From Owenia fusiformis (lineage: Eukaryota; Annelida; Polychaeta; Sabellida; Oweniidae), in assembly GCA_903813345.2 (NCBI GenBank), contig CAIIXF020000004.1, forward strand, positions 29,141,986 to 29,205,985: a stretch of DNA of 64,000 nt, read 5' to 3'. Shown in pieces: positions 1 through 10,859 of the stretch (the first letter of the stretch is position 1; each line of letters begins with the position of its first letter). A program made the translations under genes and the position numbers. Below the pieces are notes generated by a model. It saw nothing but the letters and a program-made list of their open reading frames with translations. It did no database searches and was not told the origin of the DNA.

Positions 1-1060
1 GTAGGCAGCAGTGCTTTGGAACATTACGGCGGTTCATAGAGAATGTCAGCCTGAAAGAAAAAATAGCGTTATAAATGTCTCAATCGATTCACGTTCTCAT
101 AACATTTTAAAAAACAATTAATGAAGTTATACTTTAAAGAGAAGAAAAATAAATTGAATAGAGTGCTATGGTTATGGAGGATCATAAAAATGAAGAGTTA
201 AGAGATAGCTAAATACCGTGGTAATCAACGGTCATAAACAGTAATGATAAATTCCCATGAATGGATGTGTATATATTCAATTACCCTGTACATTTTAAAC
301 TTAAATATAATGAATATGATGAAGTACACAAACAAAACATACGGTATATATATGCATATACATACCATGCGTATCAATATGCTGTGAGCGGCGGTTGCGT
401 ACAAGGAGATCCTGGCCTCAGGAACAGAAAGCCATTATCCGAATACGTGTGTTGAAAGGGCTGGTCTGAAATCATAGTCCGTTTTTAAAGCTGGTTTCGT
501 TGTCGTTTGTGGGCACCAATACTTTGCAACATTACGGCGGATCGTAAAGAATGTCAGCCTGAAACAAAAAATAGCGTTATAAATGTCTCAATCTATTCAC
601 GTTCTCATAACATTTTACAAAATAATTAATAAAGTTATACTTAAATTAGAAGAAAAATAAATTGAATAGAGTGCTTTGGCTATAGAGGATCATAATAATT
701 AAGAGTTAAGAGATAGCTAAATACTGTGGTAATCAAGGGTCATAAACAGTGATGATAAATTCCCTTGGATAGATTGTATTAATTCAATATTCAAATACCG
801 TGCTACACATAAAATTAGCAGCAATGGCATTGTCATGAACAAATTAGATTTATCATTGCACTGACTAATATATCATTCCATTACATCAAGATTCAATTAT
901 AAATATATAAGAATATGTACATACGTCCCTGTAAATTTTTAACTTATTAAATATAATGAAGTACACGAACAAGAAATACAGTATATATATGTATATGTAT
1001 ATACATACCATGCGCATCAGAAGGCCTTGAGCCACCGACAAGTACAAGGAAATTCTTGCC
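1..1060. repeat. 508-bp tandem duplication, window-truncated
   Basis: The block starting near base 20 recurs starting near base 528 with the same order of short landmarks (period 508). Both copies carry the same run of about 270 bases with scattered substitutions. A second homologous part (about 300-430) recurs near 940-1060 after extra sequence, so the second copy holds an insertion of roughly 110-150 bases. The first copy is cut by the window edge. No coding content is convincing. Confidence 0.85.
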
Positions 1061-1602
1061 TCTCGTACGGCGTGCCAATTGGCAGATGTGGGCTCAGCTC
1101 TTATTATGAGTGTTAGCCTCGCCATGATTTCTAAAATATTACAAATAACATATAAGTAGATGGAGTTGCATTTACATAGACACCCAAAAGACAATATGTG
1201 TCTGCAAACAAAAAAGGAGGGTAATTTGTTGAACATTAGTCACTGTTATCATCAAAGATGTACACACTTACATGAAATGGCGTGATTTTTCTATTGCACA
1301 GTTCTTGTGTTTATTGGTTAATACGGGCGAGCCATGCAACCAATTAGATTGTATAGATCTTACAATTACTAGCAATCTCGTGATATCAGCATGGCAACCC
1401 CCCTCATAACAACATAATAAAAAGAACAATTAGATAAAACAAAATTCATTTTAAATGAAAGTTTAATTGAAATGTTGATTCATTCTTTTTTTAAAGTTGA
1501 CCATGCTAGAAATTGTACTCCCACCCAACTCAAAGATACCAACGCCCCAGTAACATAGAATTAGGAAAAATGATACACGAGGCAGTTACAACGCTTAAAT
1601 AC

Positions 1603-2995
1603 CTTGTCTTTTCGTCAGTGAAGACGTCCATGAGCTGCCTGTTCTTTCTCATATATCCCAGAATCATGTCTCTTGTCTCTTCCTCGCTCATTTCCGATAC
1701 TTGTAGTAGGATCTGCCATCAAAAGAAAATACATCTTTAGCTACATCATTATGAATCAAACTATTAATAGACACTTCAGTTAAATAAAAACCCAATTTTA
1801 AAATGAGCAAATATAGAATATATAACATTTGCTTTTTGGATTTCTTCCTGTTATCTAAAAGAAAAGAAGGCTATTCTTTCTCATGTTGGTTATAAATTAA
1901 TAACGCTGTCGTAACGTAACGTTTGATGTTTTTGTTTAAGTGTGGTTAAATTAACTCTACCATTATATCTGGAAAGAAACACACGGATCAGTATATTAAT
2001 AACAATTTTATATACCTCCTCTGTGTAGGCAAAAAGAATTGCGTACATCAAATGACTTTCATCGATGATATCAGGGAATTCATCCGTCATCACCTCCAGG
2101 TAAGTCCTCTCTATTCTTGCCGGCAATGGTCTGCATCCGATAAACATGCCAATCATTGATGACAAACGTCCAGATTTTACTCTCTGGAACATCGTTTTAT
2201 GGTGATTTATATCTTGTGTTGCCCCTTGTATACTGTCGCCTGTGAAATGTATATACACGCATCTCCTTTGGATCCTAAAACCAGATTTTGATGGATGTTA
2301 GCCAGTTAAATCTCGTACAATAGAATACATGCACATAACATTAATCATGAACGTTATATATTAAAGGTAGTTGGACTAATATCCCATCACCGAATATACT
2401 AGTTTTCGGCAATAATCATTCTTATCAATCAAGAGACTCGTCTTGATCACTTGTTAAGATGTTAGAGCAACAAGTATAAAAAAAACAAAAAAACATTTTG
2501 TATAATTAATTATCAATATAAGTTTTGGATAAAGAAATTTAATTGCAAATTAAAGCAAAAGTGCTAATTTCTAATGCATTGACATATACTTTAGTATAAT
2601 ATATTACCAATATATCCATTTTTATGCATACAATTTAATGAACATAATAACAGTTTCTTATTTGTACAGGTATGTACCCAGTATGGTGTTCAAACTCCAA
2701 AGACCTTATTTTATTTTGTTTAGACTTTGAAATATTTTTGTACTTGTCTTGCCAAATTGTAAATGTGACTTATTGTTATTAGGCTGATTTTCGATATATA
2801 GCAATTTATCTTGTGAAATTTATGTGGTTATTTTTCTGTTAACCTGGGGTCTTCGGAATAAATGGCTTGGTTTGACACCATAATGGAACCTGCCCTTACC
2901 TCTTCCTGGCCCCTATTGATTGTTATTCCCGTAGATGGGGACATGTAGTCAATAAAGGCCTCTTTGAGAGGGTTGATGTACGCGGAATCGTCTAC
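1603..2995 (-). CDS. three-exon gene fragment, function unknown
   Basis: Three minus-strand exons fit together with consistent splice sites and phase. Exon a runs from about 2995 to 2900 and ends in a GTAAGG donor. Exon b runs 2183-2016 (168 nt, phase 0 at both ends, acceptor TTCCAG, donor GTATAT). Exon c runs 1712-1603 (acceptor GGCAG, donor GTATTT). The translation is open and soluble-looking, acidic in the second half (exon c contains SEMSEEETRDMILGYMRK). Exon b contains the phrase IGCRPLPARIERTYLEV. I do not recognise the family. The 5' end and further exons were not found. Just upstream on the same strand lie vertnin/OTU-like remnants, so this could be the 3' part of the same element or gene. 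Domesticated gene and transposon ORF are both possible. Confidence 0.5.
2240..2880. other. intron or intergenic AT-rich DNA
   Basis: Lies between the two inferred exons ending at 2900 and starting at 2183. It is AT-rich with short A runs; I see no other feature. Confidence 0.4.
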
Positions 2996-3187
2996 TTATA
3001 CGGGGAACATTGAGTATGTACCTAGCTTAGTCATTAACAGATTTATTATTCAATTTACCTCACAACTTACTCTCTTATTTGGCTCACAATAGATGGCCTC
3101 AAAATGTATTATGTATAGCCTTGGTTGTTTGTTGATAAGAATATATCTGGTTTCAAGTTTGGCTATAAGTTTCTCTCCTGAGTCACT

Positions 3188-3920
3188 CTAAGTATTCAAT
3201 GCAGCGTTGAAAGGTGTGATATTTTTGTTACCGACAGCAATGTTGAGGTTAAAGCAAATGTCAATGGTTACATAACAATCTTGATATGCCATATATCTAC
3301 CTACTTTATAACTAGGAAATATCTTTACATTGTACAATGGACGAATAGCCTCATTTACCAAAGGAAAAACACATGAAATTGGTCTCTTCAGAATATTTGC
3401 TAGCATGTGCCCAAGTGAGCCCAAATATCTGTTGCTGTTGCCCTGATGTTTGTAGGATCATGATTATGAGCCCAACAGAAGTCAAATAAAATTTGTAGTT
3501 GTGATGTCATGGTGTTCTGAATCTCACAAATATGTGGACGGTTTTCATGATATAATTCAAATTTGAATAAGATTCACTAGCTGGTAAAATTCTCATTGCT
3601 GTGGCAAGTGTTTCATCAACTGTAAAACAGATATTTAAATGAATAGTATAAGACACTGTTGTCATCACTCAAGTGAGCCCAAATATCTGTTGTGAACAGT
3701 TTTTGTTGCTGTTGCCCTGATGTTTGTAAGATCATGATTATGAGCCCAACAGAAGTCAAATAAACTCTTCCTATTTGTAGTTGTGATGTCATGGTGTTCT
3801 GAATCTCACAAATATGTGGATGGTTTTCATGATATACGTAATTCAAAATTTGAATAAAGTCCACTAGCTGGTAAAATTCTGAGTGCTGTAGCAAGTGTTT
3901 CAACACCTGTAAGAACATAT
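3188..3920 (-). pseudogene. degenerate vertnin/OTU-like gene remnant, internally duplicated
   Basis: Two diverged copies of about 240 bp (3436-3615 and 3660-3912) lie head to tail on the minus strand. One frame of the upstream copy, after a TTCTTACAG acceptor, reads GVETLATALRILPASGLYSN. Downstream, 3424-3188 reads LGHMLANILKRPISCVFPLV and then an RPLYN motif. This pattern (ATA.RILP..LYSN, then L..VL.RPI.SVYP....RP.YN) is what I know from vertnin/OTU-like proteins, which are often expanded with transposons in invertebrates. Stops and frame changes separate the two blocks, so the copy is broken. The family call rests on motif recognition only. Confidence 0.4.
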
Positions 3921-4193
3921 GATTGGTGATCCTCTCAATTCAATTAGAATATTATCAAGATATTGGACATTACTACACTGGATAAATATGGCTCAAATAA
4001 CGTAGGACAACACAGATTAATATTTATGTGTGGAATGCTAAGTTAGTAAAACTACTTACAGGACATCCTAGTACAGATCTTTAATAGACGAGACAGGACA
4101 CCACAGATTCATAATTATTACTAAAGATCAGATACATCTGGTTCAATAATGTATAATTAATAACTAAACATAAATTATAGATTTCAATGATTT

Positions 4194-4300
4194 GGCACCT
4201 TCGGGTGGAATTTGCAGTGTGGGCAACTGTTGTATTTATAACTAACGTAATAATTCTTCAATTATCATTGACCACACTGCAAACTGGCCCTGAAGACGCC
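4194..4300. repeat. imperfect inverted repeat (about 30-nt arms)
   Basis: The left arm, starting GGCACCTTCGGGTGGAATTT and running into GCAGTGTGGG, pairs imperfectly with the right arm ending GACGCC. Both arms share an exact TTTGCAGTGTGG core in opposite orientation. It could be a small fold-back or MITE remnant; no target duplication was identified. Confidence 0.5.
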
Positions 4301-5033
4301 ACTTCTTTGCAGGGGTACTAAGTTATTCAATGCTATAAGAAAGATAGTTGTATCATAAATCTAAACAAGAAAGCATTAAGATGCAACTTTTCATCATACA
4401 TAAATAACATTGGACTTTTTAAAGGTCACTGAAGATCAAATGTAAGGTCACATATGATTTCCAGAGATTTTGAAGATGACTTTGAAGGAGAAATTGCTAT
4501 ATTTGATATGTTTTGTTGGAGACTATAACACATTTGATGAACCAACGTAATACAAAGATTATAACATCTCACTAGACCATATACCATGTTAAGAAAATAA
4601 TATAAACAAGAAATATTGAAGAAATTGTCCATATAGAACACTGAAAGTAGTTGTTTTTATGTTAAAATAACAAATTGATTTTGTTTTGCAATATTTCGAT
4701 TTATTCTTTAAATCTTATTCAAGCAACTGAAAATAGTTGCTATAATTATGACATCATAGACTAAAACAATAGAACAAATAGACCATTATGTAATACATGT
4801 ATTTTACAGGTAAAGGATTCATTAAATTACATTACCATAGAAACCTAATTATAAATCACACCTGAATATCATCATAAAGCAATTTAGAATAATCTTGTAA
4901 TTGTGACATCATAGATATAAACAATAGAGCAATTATTATATAATACTGGTATAAGACAGGTAAATTTTGAAATTAATTATGACTTAAATGTCATAGAAAC
5001 CATATTAAAACATTTTTATGTGATAGATTCATA
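4301..5033. other. AT-rich stretch without recognised genes
   Basis: Very AT-rich. Two loosely similar blocks share CATCATAGA...AAACAATAGA(A/G)CAA (about 4750-4800 and 4905-4960), a degenerate local repeat. I see no coding signal. Confidence 0.4.
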
Positions 5034-5634
5034 TTAAGAAAAGAAGAAGTAAGGCATGACCTCATTTTTGTGTGCTTGGCAATAAATTGATGTGTAAATG
5101 TGAAAAGCAGTTGTCCAATTGTTTATATTGTATATCAGGTTCTTTACCTTTGGGGGGTTAACAAGATCGCTTATAGCTTGACTTAGGGGGTTAACTAGTT
5201 TTGGTTTTAAATCTTGAGTGGCTGTTAGTAGTTGGTTGAAATCAACATAGGCGTTTGAGACAATTTGTTTTTTAATTTTTTCTTCAATTCTGGATGTTAG
5301 GGGAATTCCTGCCTTTGTTAATGGAATAATATTTGGTGGTGCCAAATGATAGGACTCACCTGCACTGGCCTCTTCTGTGGGAGCCTTCAGGAAGTTCTCT
5401 ATAATCTCTCCCATGTTTGAATCTGGCGGAGAAGCTGAAGTTGAAGGCGACGGTTCCTGCTCTTGCCTGAGCTTTTTGAACAAAGACTCCACAATTGCAT
5501 CCCTGTCAGCTTCACTCAGACTTCCTGATTGTTTTCTCTTTTCCCCCCTATTTTGAGTGACAGGTTCAGAGGCTGTATCCCCTTGCACTGTGGTTGACCT
5601 ATTTGCACTTTTTAGTTTTGGCATTGTGGTTTAC
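5034..5634 (-). CDS. gag-like ORF of a retroelement, 3'-truncated
   Basis: The 196-codon ORF starts at 5624, ten bases after an apparent acceptor (TTCCAG at 5640-5635). The N-terminal half is polar and basic (NRGEKRKQSGSLSEADRDAI). The middle holds GIPLTSRIEEKIKKQIVSNA followed by YVDFNQLL. The end has NNWTTAFHIYTSIYCQAHKN. The combination P-L-x-x-x-I-x-x-K-I-x-x-x-I-x-x-x-x-Y-V-D-F and W-x-x-A-F-x-I-Y is what I associate with ORF1/gag proteins of Ngaro/DIRS-type and related invertebrate retroelements. It stops abruptly in MPYFFFS, earlier than expected, so it is probably truncated. An SGNH hydrolase exon upstream on the same strand supports a single relic element. Confidence 0.5.
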
Positions 5635-5714
5635 CTGGAATACAGAGGGCAGCCAGAGAATTTTTGGAAACATTGTGTTATTACAAAAATAAGGTTATGA
5701 GGAAATGATTAACT

Positions 5715-6370
5715 TGCGTCTCATAATGAGAGACTAATATATAACACATATAAAAAACAACATGAGTACTGCATCTCATAATGAGACGACTCATATATAA
5801 CACATATAAAAACAGCATGAGTACTGCATCTCATAATGAGACGACTCATACATAGCACATATAAAACAACATGAGTACTGCATCTCATAATGAGACGACT
5901 CATATATAAACAACATGAGTACTGCATCTCATAATGAGACGACTCATATATAAACAACATGAGTACTGCATCTCATAATGAGACGACTCATATATAACAC
6001 ATACAAAAACAGCATGAGTACAGCATCTCGTAATGAGACGACTCATACATAACACATATAAAACAACATGAGTACTGCATCTCATAATGAGACGACTCAT
6101 ATATAACACATATAAAAACAACATGAGTACTACATCTCATAATGAGACGACTCATATGTAATACATATAAAAAAACAGCATGAGTACTGCATCTCGTAAT
6201 GAGACGACTCATACATAGCACATATAAAAACAATATGAGTACTGCATCTCATAATGAGACGACTCATATATAACACATATAAAACATGAGAACTGCATCT
6301 CAAATGAGACAACTCATATATAACACATATAAAACATGAGTACTGCATCTCAAATGAGATCATTCGTACC
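5715..6370. repeat. hairpin-forming minisatellite, about 13 units
   Basis: Units of about 45-60 bp repeat with small length changes. Each contains CATCTCATAATGAGACGACT flanked by ATGAGT and ACTCAT. The core is a nested near-palindrome (ATGAGT..TCTCAT-A-ATGAGA..ACTCAT) that could fold into a hairpin. Length variation comes from presence or absence of an ACACATATAAAA spacer. The last two units carry CTCAAATGAG instead of CTCATAATGAG. The array lies between the SGNH exon donor (6438) and the gag-like exon acceptor (5635), so it fills a predicted intron. Confidence 0.9.
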
Positions 6371-6438
6371 AGAACAACTTAATGTTTACAACTTAAGATA
6401 TTACTCTGCTGGGAATGATGGTGGTGATAAGGACTTAC

Positions 6439-7060
6439 CAATATGGATATCCCTTGTAAGGATGAGTGATCTTTTTAGATTATCATGAAATCTTTGGAGG
6501 CCTTTGTCATTTAGATGAATTCCATCCCAGATAGTTTGATTCTTAAGTCCGTGAAGGTTTAAACCTTTGTTTGGAAAGATCATTATTTTTCCCCTTGCTA
6601 GATGAAAATTACACTTTTTTGCAGGCTTTCCTAATAAATGCCATATATATTCATTCACTTTATCCACTTTTTTGTTATAATCACTTGTACTTGGATGTAT
6701 TCGGTGGAATAATAGCCCAATGCTGACGCATTTTACAAATTCATGTTGCAACAGATATAATGGCATTGGCAAACCTCTCCGGGTCTGAACCAGGGATGTC
6801 AATATCATTCTCTCCCATCTGGAGATAAATCAGCTCTGGTGCAAGTGTCGATATTTGTTTATACAAATGTGGAAGGAGATGTTTTTTCTTGTTTTGAGAT
6901 GATGATGTTAGAAGAACCCCTCCCCGTATACCTTGACACTCGATTTCAAATTCTGATGTGTTTAATTTAAAGTTAGGTGAGCTTTTTTCAGTGAAGTTCC
7001 TCAGCCAATATATGAATGATTGTCCGAAAATGAGAGTCTTTACCGCTGCCATACTAATCC
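6439..7060 (-). CDS. SGNH-hydrolase domain of a retroelement, frameshifted
   Basis: Reads from MAAVKTLIFGQSFIYWLRNF (start near 7052). SGNH block I is GQSF (usually GDS or GHS). Block III is YLQMGENDI, with the Asn of the GxND motif. Block V is WDGIHLNDKGLQRF, with the Asp-x-x-His pair. A one-base frameshift near 6745-6755 joins the first part (ending FANAIISVAT) to the second (EFVKCVSIGLLFHRIHPST). The exon ends in a strong donor, GTAAGT, at 6438. SGNH/GDSL hydrolase domains accompany gag and RT in Ngaro/DIRS elements and some CR1-group LINEs. Together with the gag-like ORF this suggests such an element. No RT or recombinase is present here, so it is a relic. Confidence 0.6.
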
Positions 7061-7248
7061 CAGCAGAGTACAAATAGGTTAGGTGTTGTAATGTACACTT
7101 ACCAAGTTTGCTGATAAAACTGATTTCCTAAGTACTAGTAATATCCAATTGTAAGGCTTGATGACCTGTGTTTGAGTCAATTCTCCTTTTTATGAATTTG
7201 AAAAACTACTTCAAAAGATTTTTACTATAATATAAATCTCTCTCTATA

Positions 7249-8358
7249 CAAGATGGGCCAAAAAAACCAATACCCAACTTTAAATCAGACTGAAAATAGC
7301 TATGTTCAATATGATACATTGATTTATATATCATTTTAAAGGTAATCCATTTTCGAACAATTTGGTATATAACACTATGTCATGAAACCAATATTAACAT
7401 TTTATTATGCTTATTTGCGAGGCCGGGTCGGTATTTAAGGTATCCAGATTTTAGGGAGAAAATAGTAAATCTGTGGAATAATGTTAATTTTTTATTTATA
7501 GAATATCATTTTGTTAGGTGAATAAATGCTTGTATATTTGCATATTGTGTGGCTAAACTTATTGTTTATGAATTTTAGTGTTGTTTATTATCAATAAGTA
7601 CTCAAAGGGGTCCTGTTAAAAGACATTAAACGTATAGGTGACGAGGATTTTATTTTCCAACAAGACATTGCATCGTACCATAGATCAAAGGAGACATTGG
7701 CATTCCTTTGCAAACAAGGTGTCAATTTTATTGATCTCGATGCTCGGCCACCCAACAGCCCCGATGCTACATGTAATGTGTTTGATTACCATACATGTAG
7801 CCATCTCGAGGAAATGGTACAATCAAAAGCATCCAATAAACAGCTTTGATGAGTTGAAACAGAATCCTAAAGTGCTGAAATGAATTGCAACAGAAATCTC
7901 TCAATAAGGCTATTGATAGATTGCGCTACCACTTGAAGCTTATTGTTGATGCAGAGGGGAGGGGTGGGGGTATATTGAGCAATTGTGAAAATTGTTTAAA
8001 TAAATAAAGTGTAAAATGTTATTAAACAACACTGAAATTCATAAACAATAAGTTTAGTCACACAATGATGCAAATATTAATATCCAAGCATGTATTCACT
8101 TAACAAATGAATGATATTCTATAAATAAAAAATTAACATAATTCCGCATATTTACTATTTTCTCCCTTAAATCTGGAGACCTTAAATAGCAACCAGGCCT
8201 CCGAAATAAGTATAATAAAACTTTACTATTGATTTCATGACATATTGTTATATACCAAATTGTTTGAAATTGTTTAACCTTTAAAATGATATGTAAGTCA
8301 ATGTACCATATTGAATGTAACTATTTTTATCCTGATTTGAAGTTTTTGGCCCACCCTG
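7249..8358. mobile_element. mariner-type element with about 350-bp inverted repeats
   Basis: The ends are CAAGATGGGCC (left) and GGCCCACCCTG (right), each flanked by TA, the mariner/Tc1 target. The left arm 7249 to about 7600 matches the reverse complement of about 8005-8358 over nearly its whole length, with shared blocks such as ATATCATTTTAAAGGT and TTATTGTTTATGAATTT. Arms this long are unusual for mariner. The central 400 bp holds a decayed transposase fragment. The arms differ by many substitutions, so the copy is old. Confidence 0.85.
7610..8010 (+). pseudogene. mariner transposase remnant (partial catalytic domain)
   Basis: Frame from 7610 reads VLLKDIKRIGDEDFIFQQDI then ASYHRSKETLAFL and ends at TGA 7847. 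DFIFQQD-x-A-x-x-H-R-S-K is the second-Asp block of mariner/Tc1 DDE transposases. The block equivalent to N-S-P-D-L-N-P-I-E reads NSPDATCNV, so the third catalytic region is degraded. Another frame (about 7912-8000) continues with AIDRLRYHLKLIVDAEG, which resembles the C-terminal end. The N-terminal DNA-binding region and first Asp are missing. It is non-functional. Confidence 0.75.
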
Positions 8359-8617
8359 TATATATATAATGACTATGAAAATCAGTTAAAAATCTATTTC
8401 ATAAATGTATCGATATCTAGGCTCTAGGCTGTAAGTTGAAATATCTGTGAATGAGACTAGGTAGTTTGTGAAAACAGAAACCCTAGAGCCTGGAAGATTC
8501 TGATTGGTTACTGATGTTAGAAGTTTAAAAGGTTAAATATTGCGTCACCACACAAATATCCTAATGAAGCATTAGGGTCATTTATATTTCTACATTCCTG
8601 AATTTACATTTAAACCA

Positions 8618-9225
8618 CTAGGGGCTAGGGTACCTAGTTTTTTTTATCCAGAATGCTTCCCTAGTTCTTCGAAAATGTTCATTTTTTGAACCAAGGAATT
8701 CAATACCAACTATAGAAACATCATTTATTGAGTGCCCTTTGCTATTGAAATGATTGGGAATTCAATACCAACTATAGAAACATCATTTATTGAGTGCCCT
8801 TTGCTATTGAAATGATTGGGGACTACCTCATCTTTGTTATGACGTATTTGCGACAGATGATTACTAAATTGAGTATATAGAGATGTCCCTGTTTCACCCA
8901 CATATTTAATTTCTTTACATTTTTTACATTTTATACCATATACAACATTCTCTGTTTTACAATTGATATGACCCCTAGTACTATATACAGATCCACATTT
9001 TCCCATAAAACTATCAGATTCATTAACATACTTACACATTCTTGCTTACATCTTTACATTTAAATGTTCCATTTGATTGACATGTAAACATTTTACTTGT
9101 TTTTCTATTAACCAAAATGTCACCTATATTGTTACCTTTCTGAATGCTACCTTGGGTGACTCTTTAAAAACCTCTCTCATCTTGTCAGACTTATGTAATA
9201 TTCTCATGTTTTTATGCAATATTTG
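8618..9225 (-). pseudogene. Penelope-like element 3' end with GIY-YIG endonuclease
   Basis: The minus strand encodes ESPKVAFRK, then GTFKCKD, then NVVYGIKCKKCKEIKYVGET with GTSLYTQFSNH and the HFNSKGHSI motif, ending FWIKKTRYPSP and a stop at 8618. V-x-Y-x-I-x-C-x-x-C ... Y-V-G-E-T-G ... H-F-N-x-x-G-H-S is the GIY-YIG nuclease of Poseidon/Penelope-type retroelements. Frameshifts in the upstream part (9040-9200) and a 62-bp internal duplication (62 is not a multiple of 3) break the frame. No RT domain is attached; it is a 5'-truncated relic. Confidence 0.8.
8696..8819. repeat. 62-bp perfect tandem duplication
   Basis: The segment beginning GAATTCAATACCAACTATAG occurs at 8696 and again at 8758. 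It lies inside the GIY-YIG coding region and shifts the frame. The copies look identical, so the event is recent. Confidence 0.9.
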
Positions 9226-9590
9226 GCCTAATATTTAGTATAAATCGAAATATTGCAAAACAAAATCAATTTACAACACTGAAAATGATTATTTTGAATT
9301 GGGTAAGACCGGGGGATGACTTGGACATTTGTTGTACACATTTGTGTTCTTGTTATAATCAGTGTTTTATAATAGCCTTGGGACTATTATCCTGTTATTT
9401 TCGTTACCATGGTAAAATGTGACGCACCAAGGTGGAGGTCAGGAAAAATACTGAATTTGAAAATTCAACAGTAATTTTATATGATGTTTAGACACTGTAT
9501 TCATTGCTTAATATGTGACATACTGTAATAGGTTGAATTATTTCATTAAATAAATTCAAAAATCTTCATAATAATTAGAGGTTATGTCAC

Positions 9591-9696
9591 TATCGTGGCA
9601 TATATGCCCGAGGTCTCAGTGATATATGGCCCGACCTTGGGAGGGACATTGATCTCTGAGAACCGAGGGCATATGTGCCACGATAGTGACATAAAC
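9591..9696. repeat. 106-bp palindromic element
   Basis: GTTATGTCACTATCGTGGCA at the left is matched by TGCCACGATAGTGACATAAA in reverse complement at the right. The pairing extends inward through CATATATGCCC / GGGCATATG. Centre about 9643. Probably a fold-back MITE; the outermost bases differ slightly. Confidence 0.75.
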
Positions 9697-9700
9697 GATT

Positions 9701-9952
9701 TATAACATACCTATATGATGATGTAGACTGGTCAGTGAGTAACGTTTTCTTATAGAATTGACAAACAAATGGTTTGAAAATGATTGAAATGAGTTTAGAA
9801 AAATTGCTCGCACAGTTTTATCTTCGATTGATTGGTTATGACGTCAGCGCCTTGACCAATCAGAAAGTTAGCAGGCGCGGGCTTTTCAAAACTTATATTG
9901 GCCCGCTGTCTTGTGTACACTTTGCACTATACATCATCATAGGTATGTTATA
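9701..9952. repeat. inverted-repeat element, about 25-nt arms
   Basis: TATAACATACCTATATGATG at the left and CATCATCATAGGTATGTTAT at the right are inverted copies with a 2-base gap, enclosing about 200 bp. It abuts the preceding palindrome. Likely a short non-autonomous DNA transposon or a nested piece of one. Confidence 0.6.
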
Positions 9953-10131
9953 ATTGTCATTATTCTTCCTGAATTGAATTTTCTTATCTGAAGAGTTATT
10001 TGTGCTCGTCTGCAAACTTTCAAGTTCCATTCGAGGTCCATGTCCTCCTTGAATTCTACACTTCCTTGGCTTGGTTCACTGCACTTGAGGCGTATGAGCT
10101 GTTTAAGGTTGTAACCAATTTTGATTGCTGT

Positions 10132-10842
10132 TCATGGAGAAGCCAAATCCTCCTCATCATCCATGGAGACTGAAGCAGCCATTAAACTGGCAGTTACAAT
10201 ATTGTCGAAATATTTTGACTGAAGAAATTCAATGAAAGACCAACTTAGATTTTGAGTAAGTGTTCTAACAATATTTTTTAATAATTTTGACATCATAGGC
10301 ATACAAATGCTATAGAACTTGCGTTTCAATTTTTTCCAGACATAGATGGTGGCCATCACGGGCAAAGAGGTTTGGTAATATGTTTGAATTTTGGTCCCAA
10401 AATTTAGAATAGTGGTCAAGATAAATCTGATCTTTTGTCAGATGATCAAGATGATCAGATGATCAAGATGATCAAGAACTCGTTTTATAATCTGCTGGGC
10501 AAGTGAGGATATGATAGGTTCCTGTTGAATATATTCACATACATTGAGGCATGTGTCCTCCAGAACAAAACATTCTGTGCAGAAGTCATGCCTCCATAGT
10601 TGTTTTTCAGGCGTGACTATGTCAAGAAGCAATGAAATCTCATCAAGCTGTCCCATTATTGTGCATTCATTGTTTTTTATCACCTGATAAAGTTTCTCAA
10701 ATGAGAAATATGACACTTTAAGGTCCTTATCTGCTATTGTTGGATTTTCCTCCATTGCTGAATCCTTGAGTAATTGAAGCAATTCAGCAGCAGAACATTT
10801 GGTTTCCCCCTTCCTTTCCATTTTGACTACCGGTAATGACAT
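10132..10842 (-). pseudogene. coding-like relic, family not recognised
   Basis: Two minus-strand open stretches abut: 10842-10438 (134 codons, MSLPVVKMERKGETKCSAAE at the start) and 10419-10132 (contains VMATIYVWKKLKRKFYSICM). They are separated by a short array of the 9-12 base unit GATGATCA(AGAT) at 10440-10470, which probably caused the frame change. The first part is amphipathic and Cys-containing (WRHDFCTECFVLEDTCLN). Composition looks like real protein rather than chance. The repetitive break and neighbourhood suggest a transposon-derived ORF; I cannot name it. Confidence 0.35.
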
Positions 10843-10859
10843 AGTCCTCCACGGTCTGT

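Noticed and set aside
886-1236. 116-codon minus-strand ORF
   Set aside because: AT-rich, includes an (ATAT)n-derived Ile-Tyr repeat and no recognisable motif; likely chance.
5721-6363. Open frames of 75-80 codons in the minisatellite
   Set aside because: They are frames through tandem units with no independent support.
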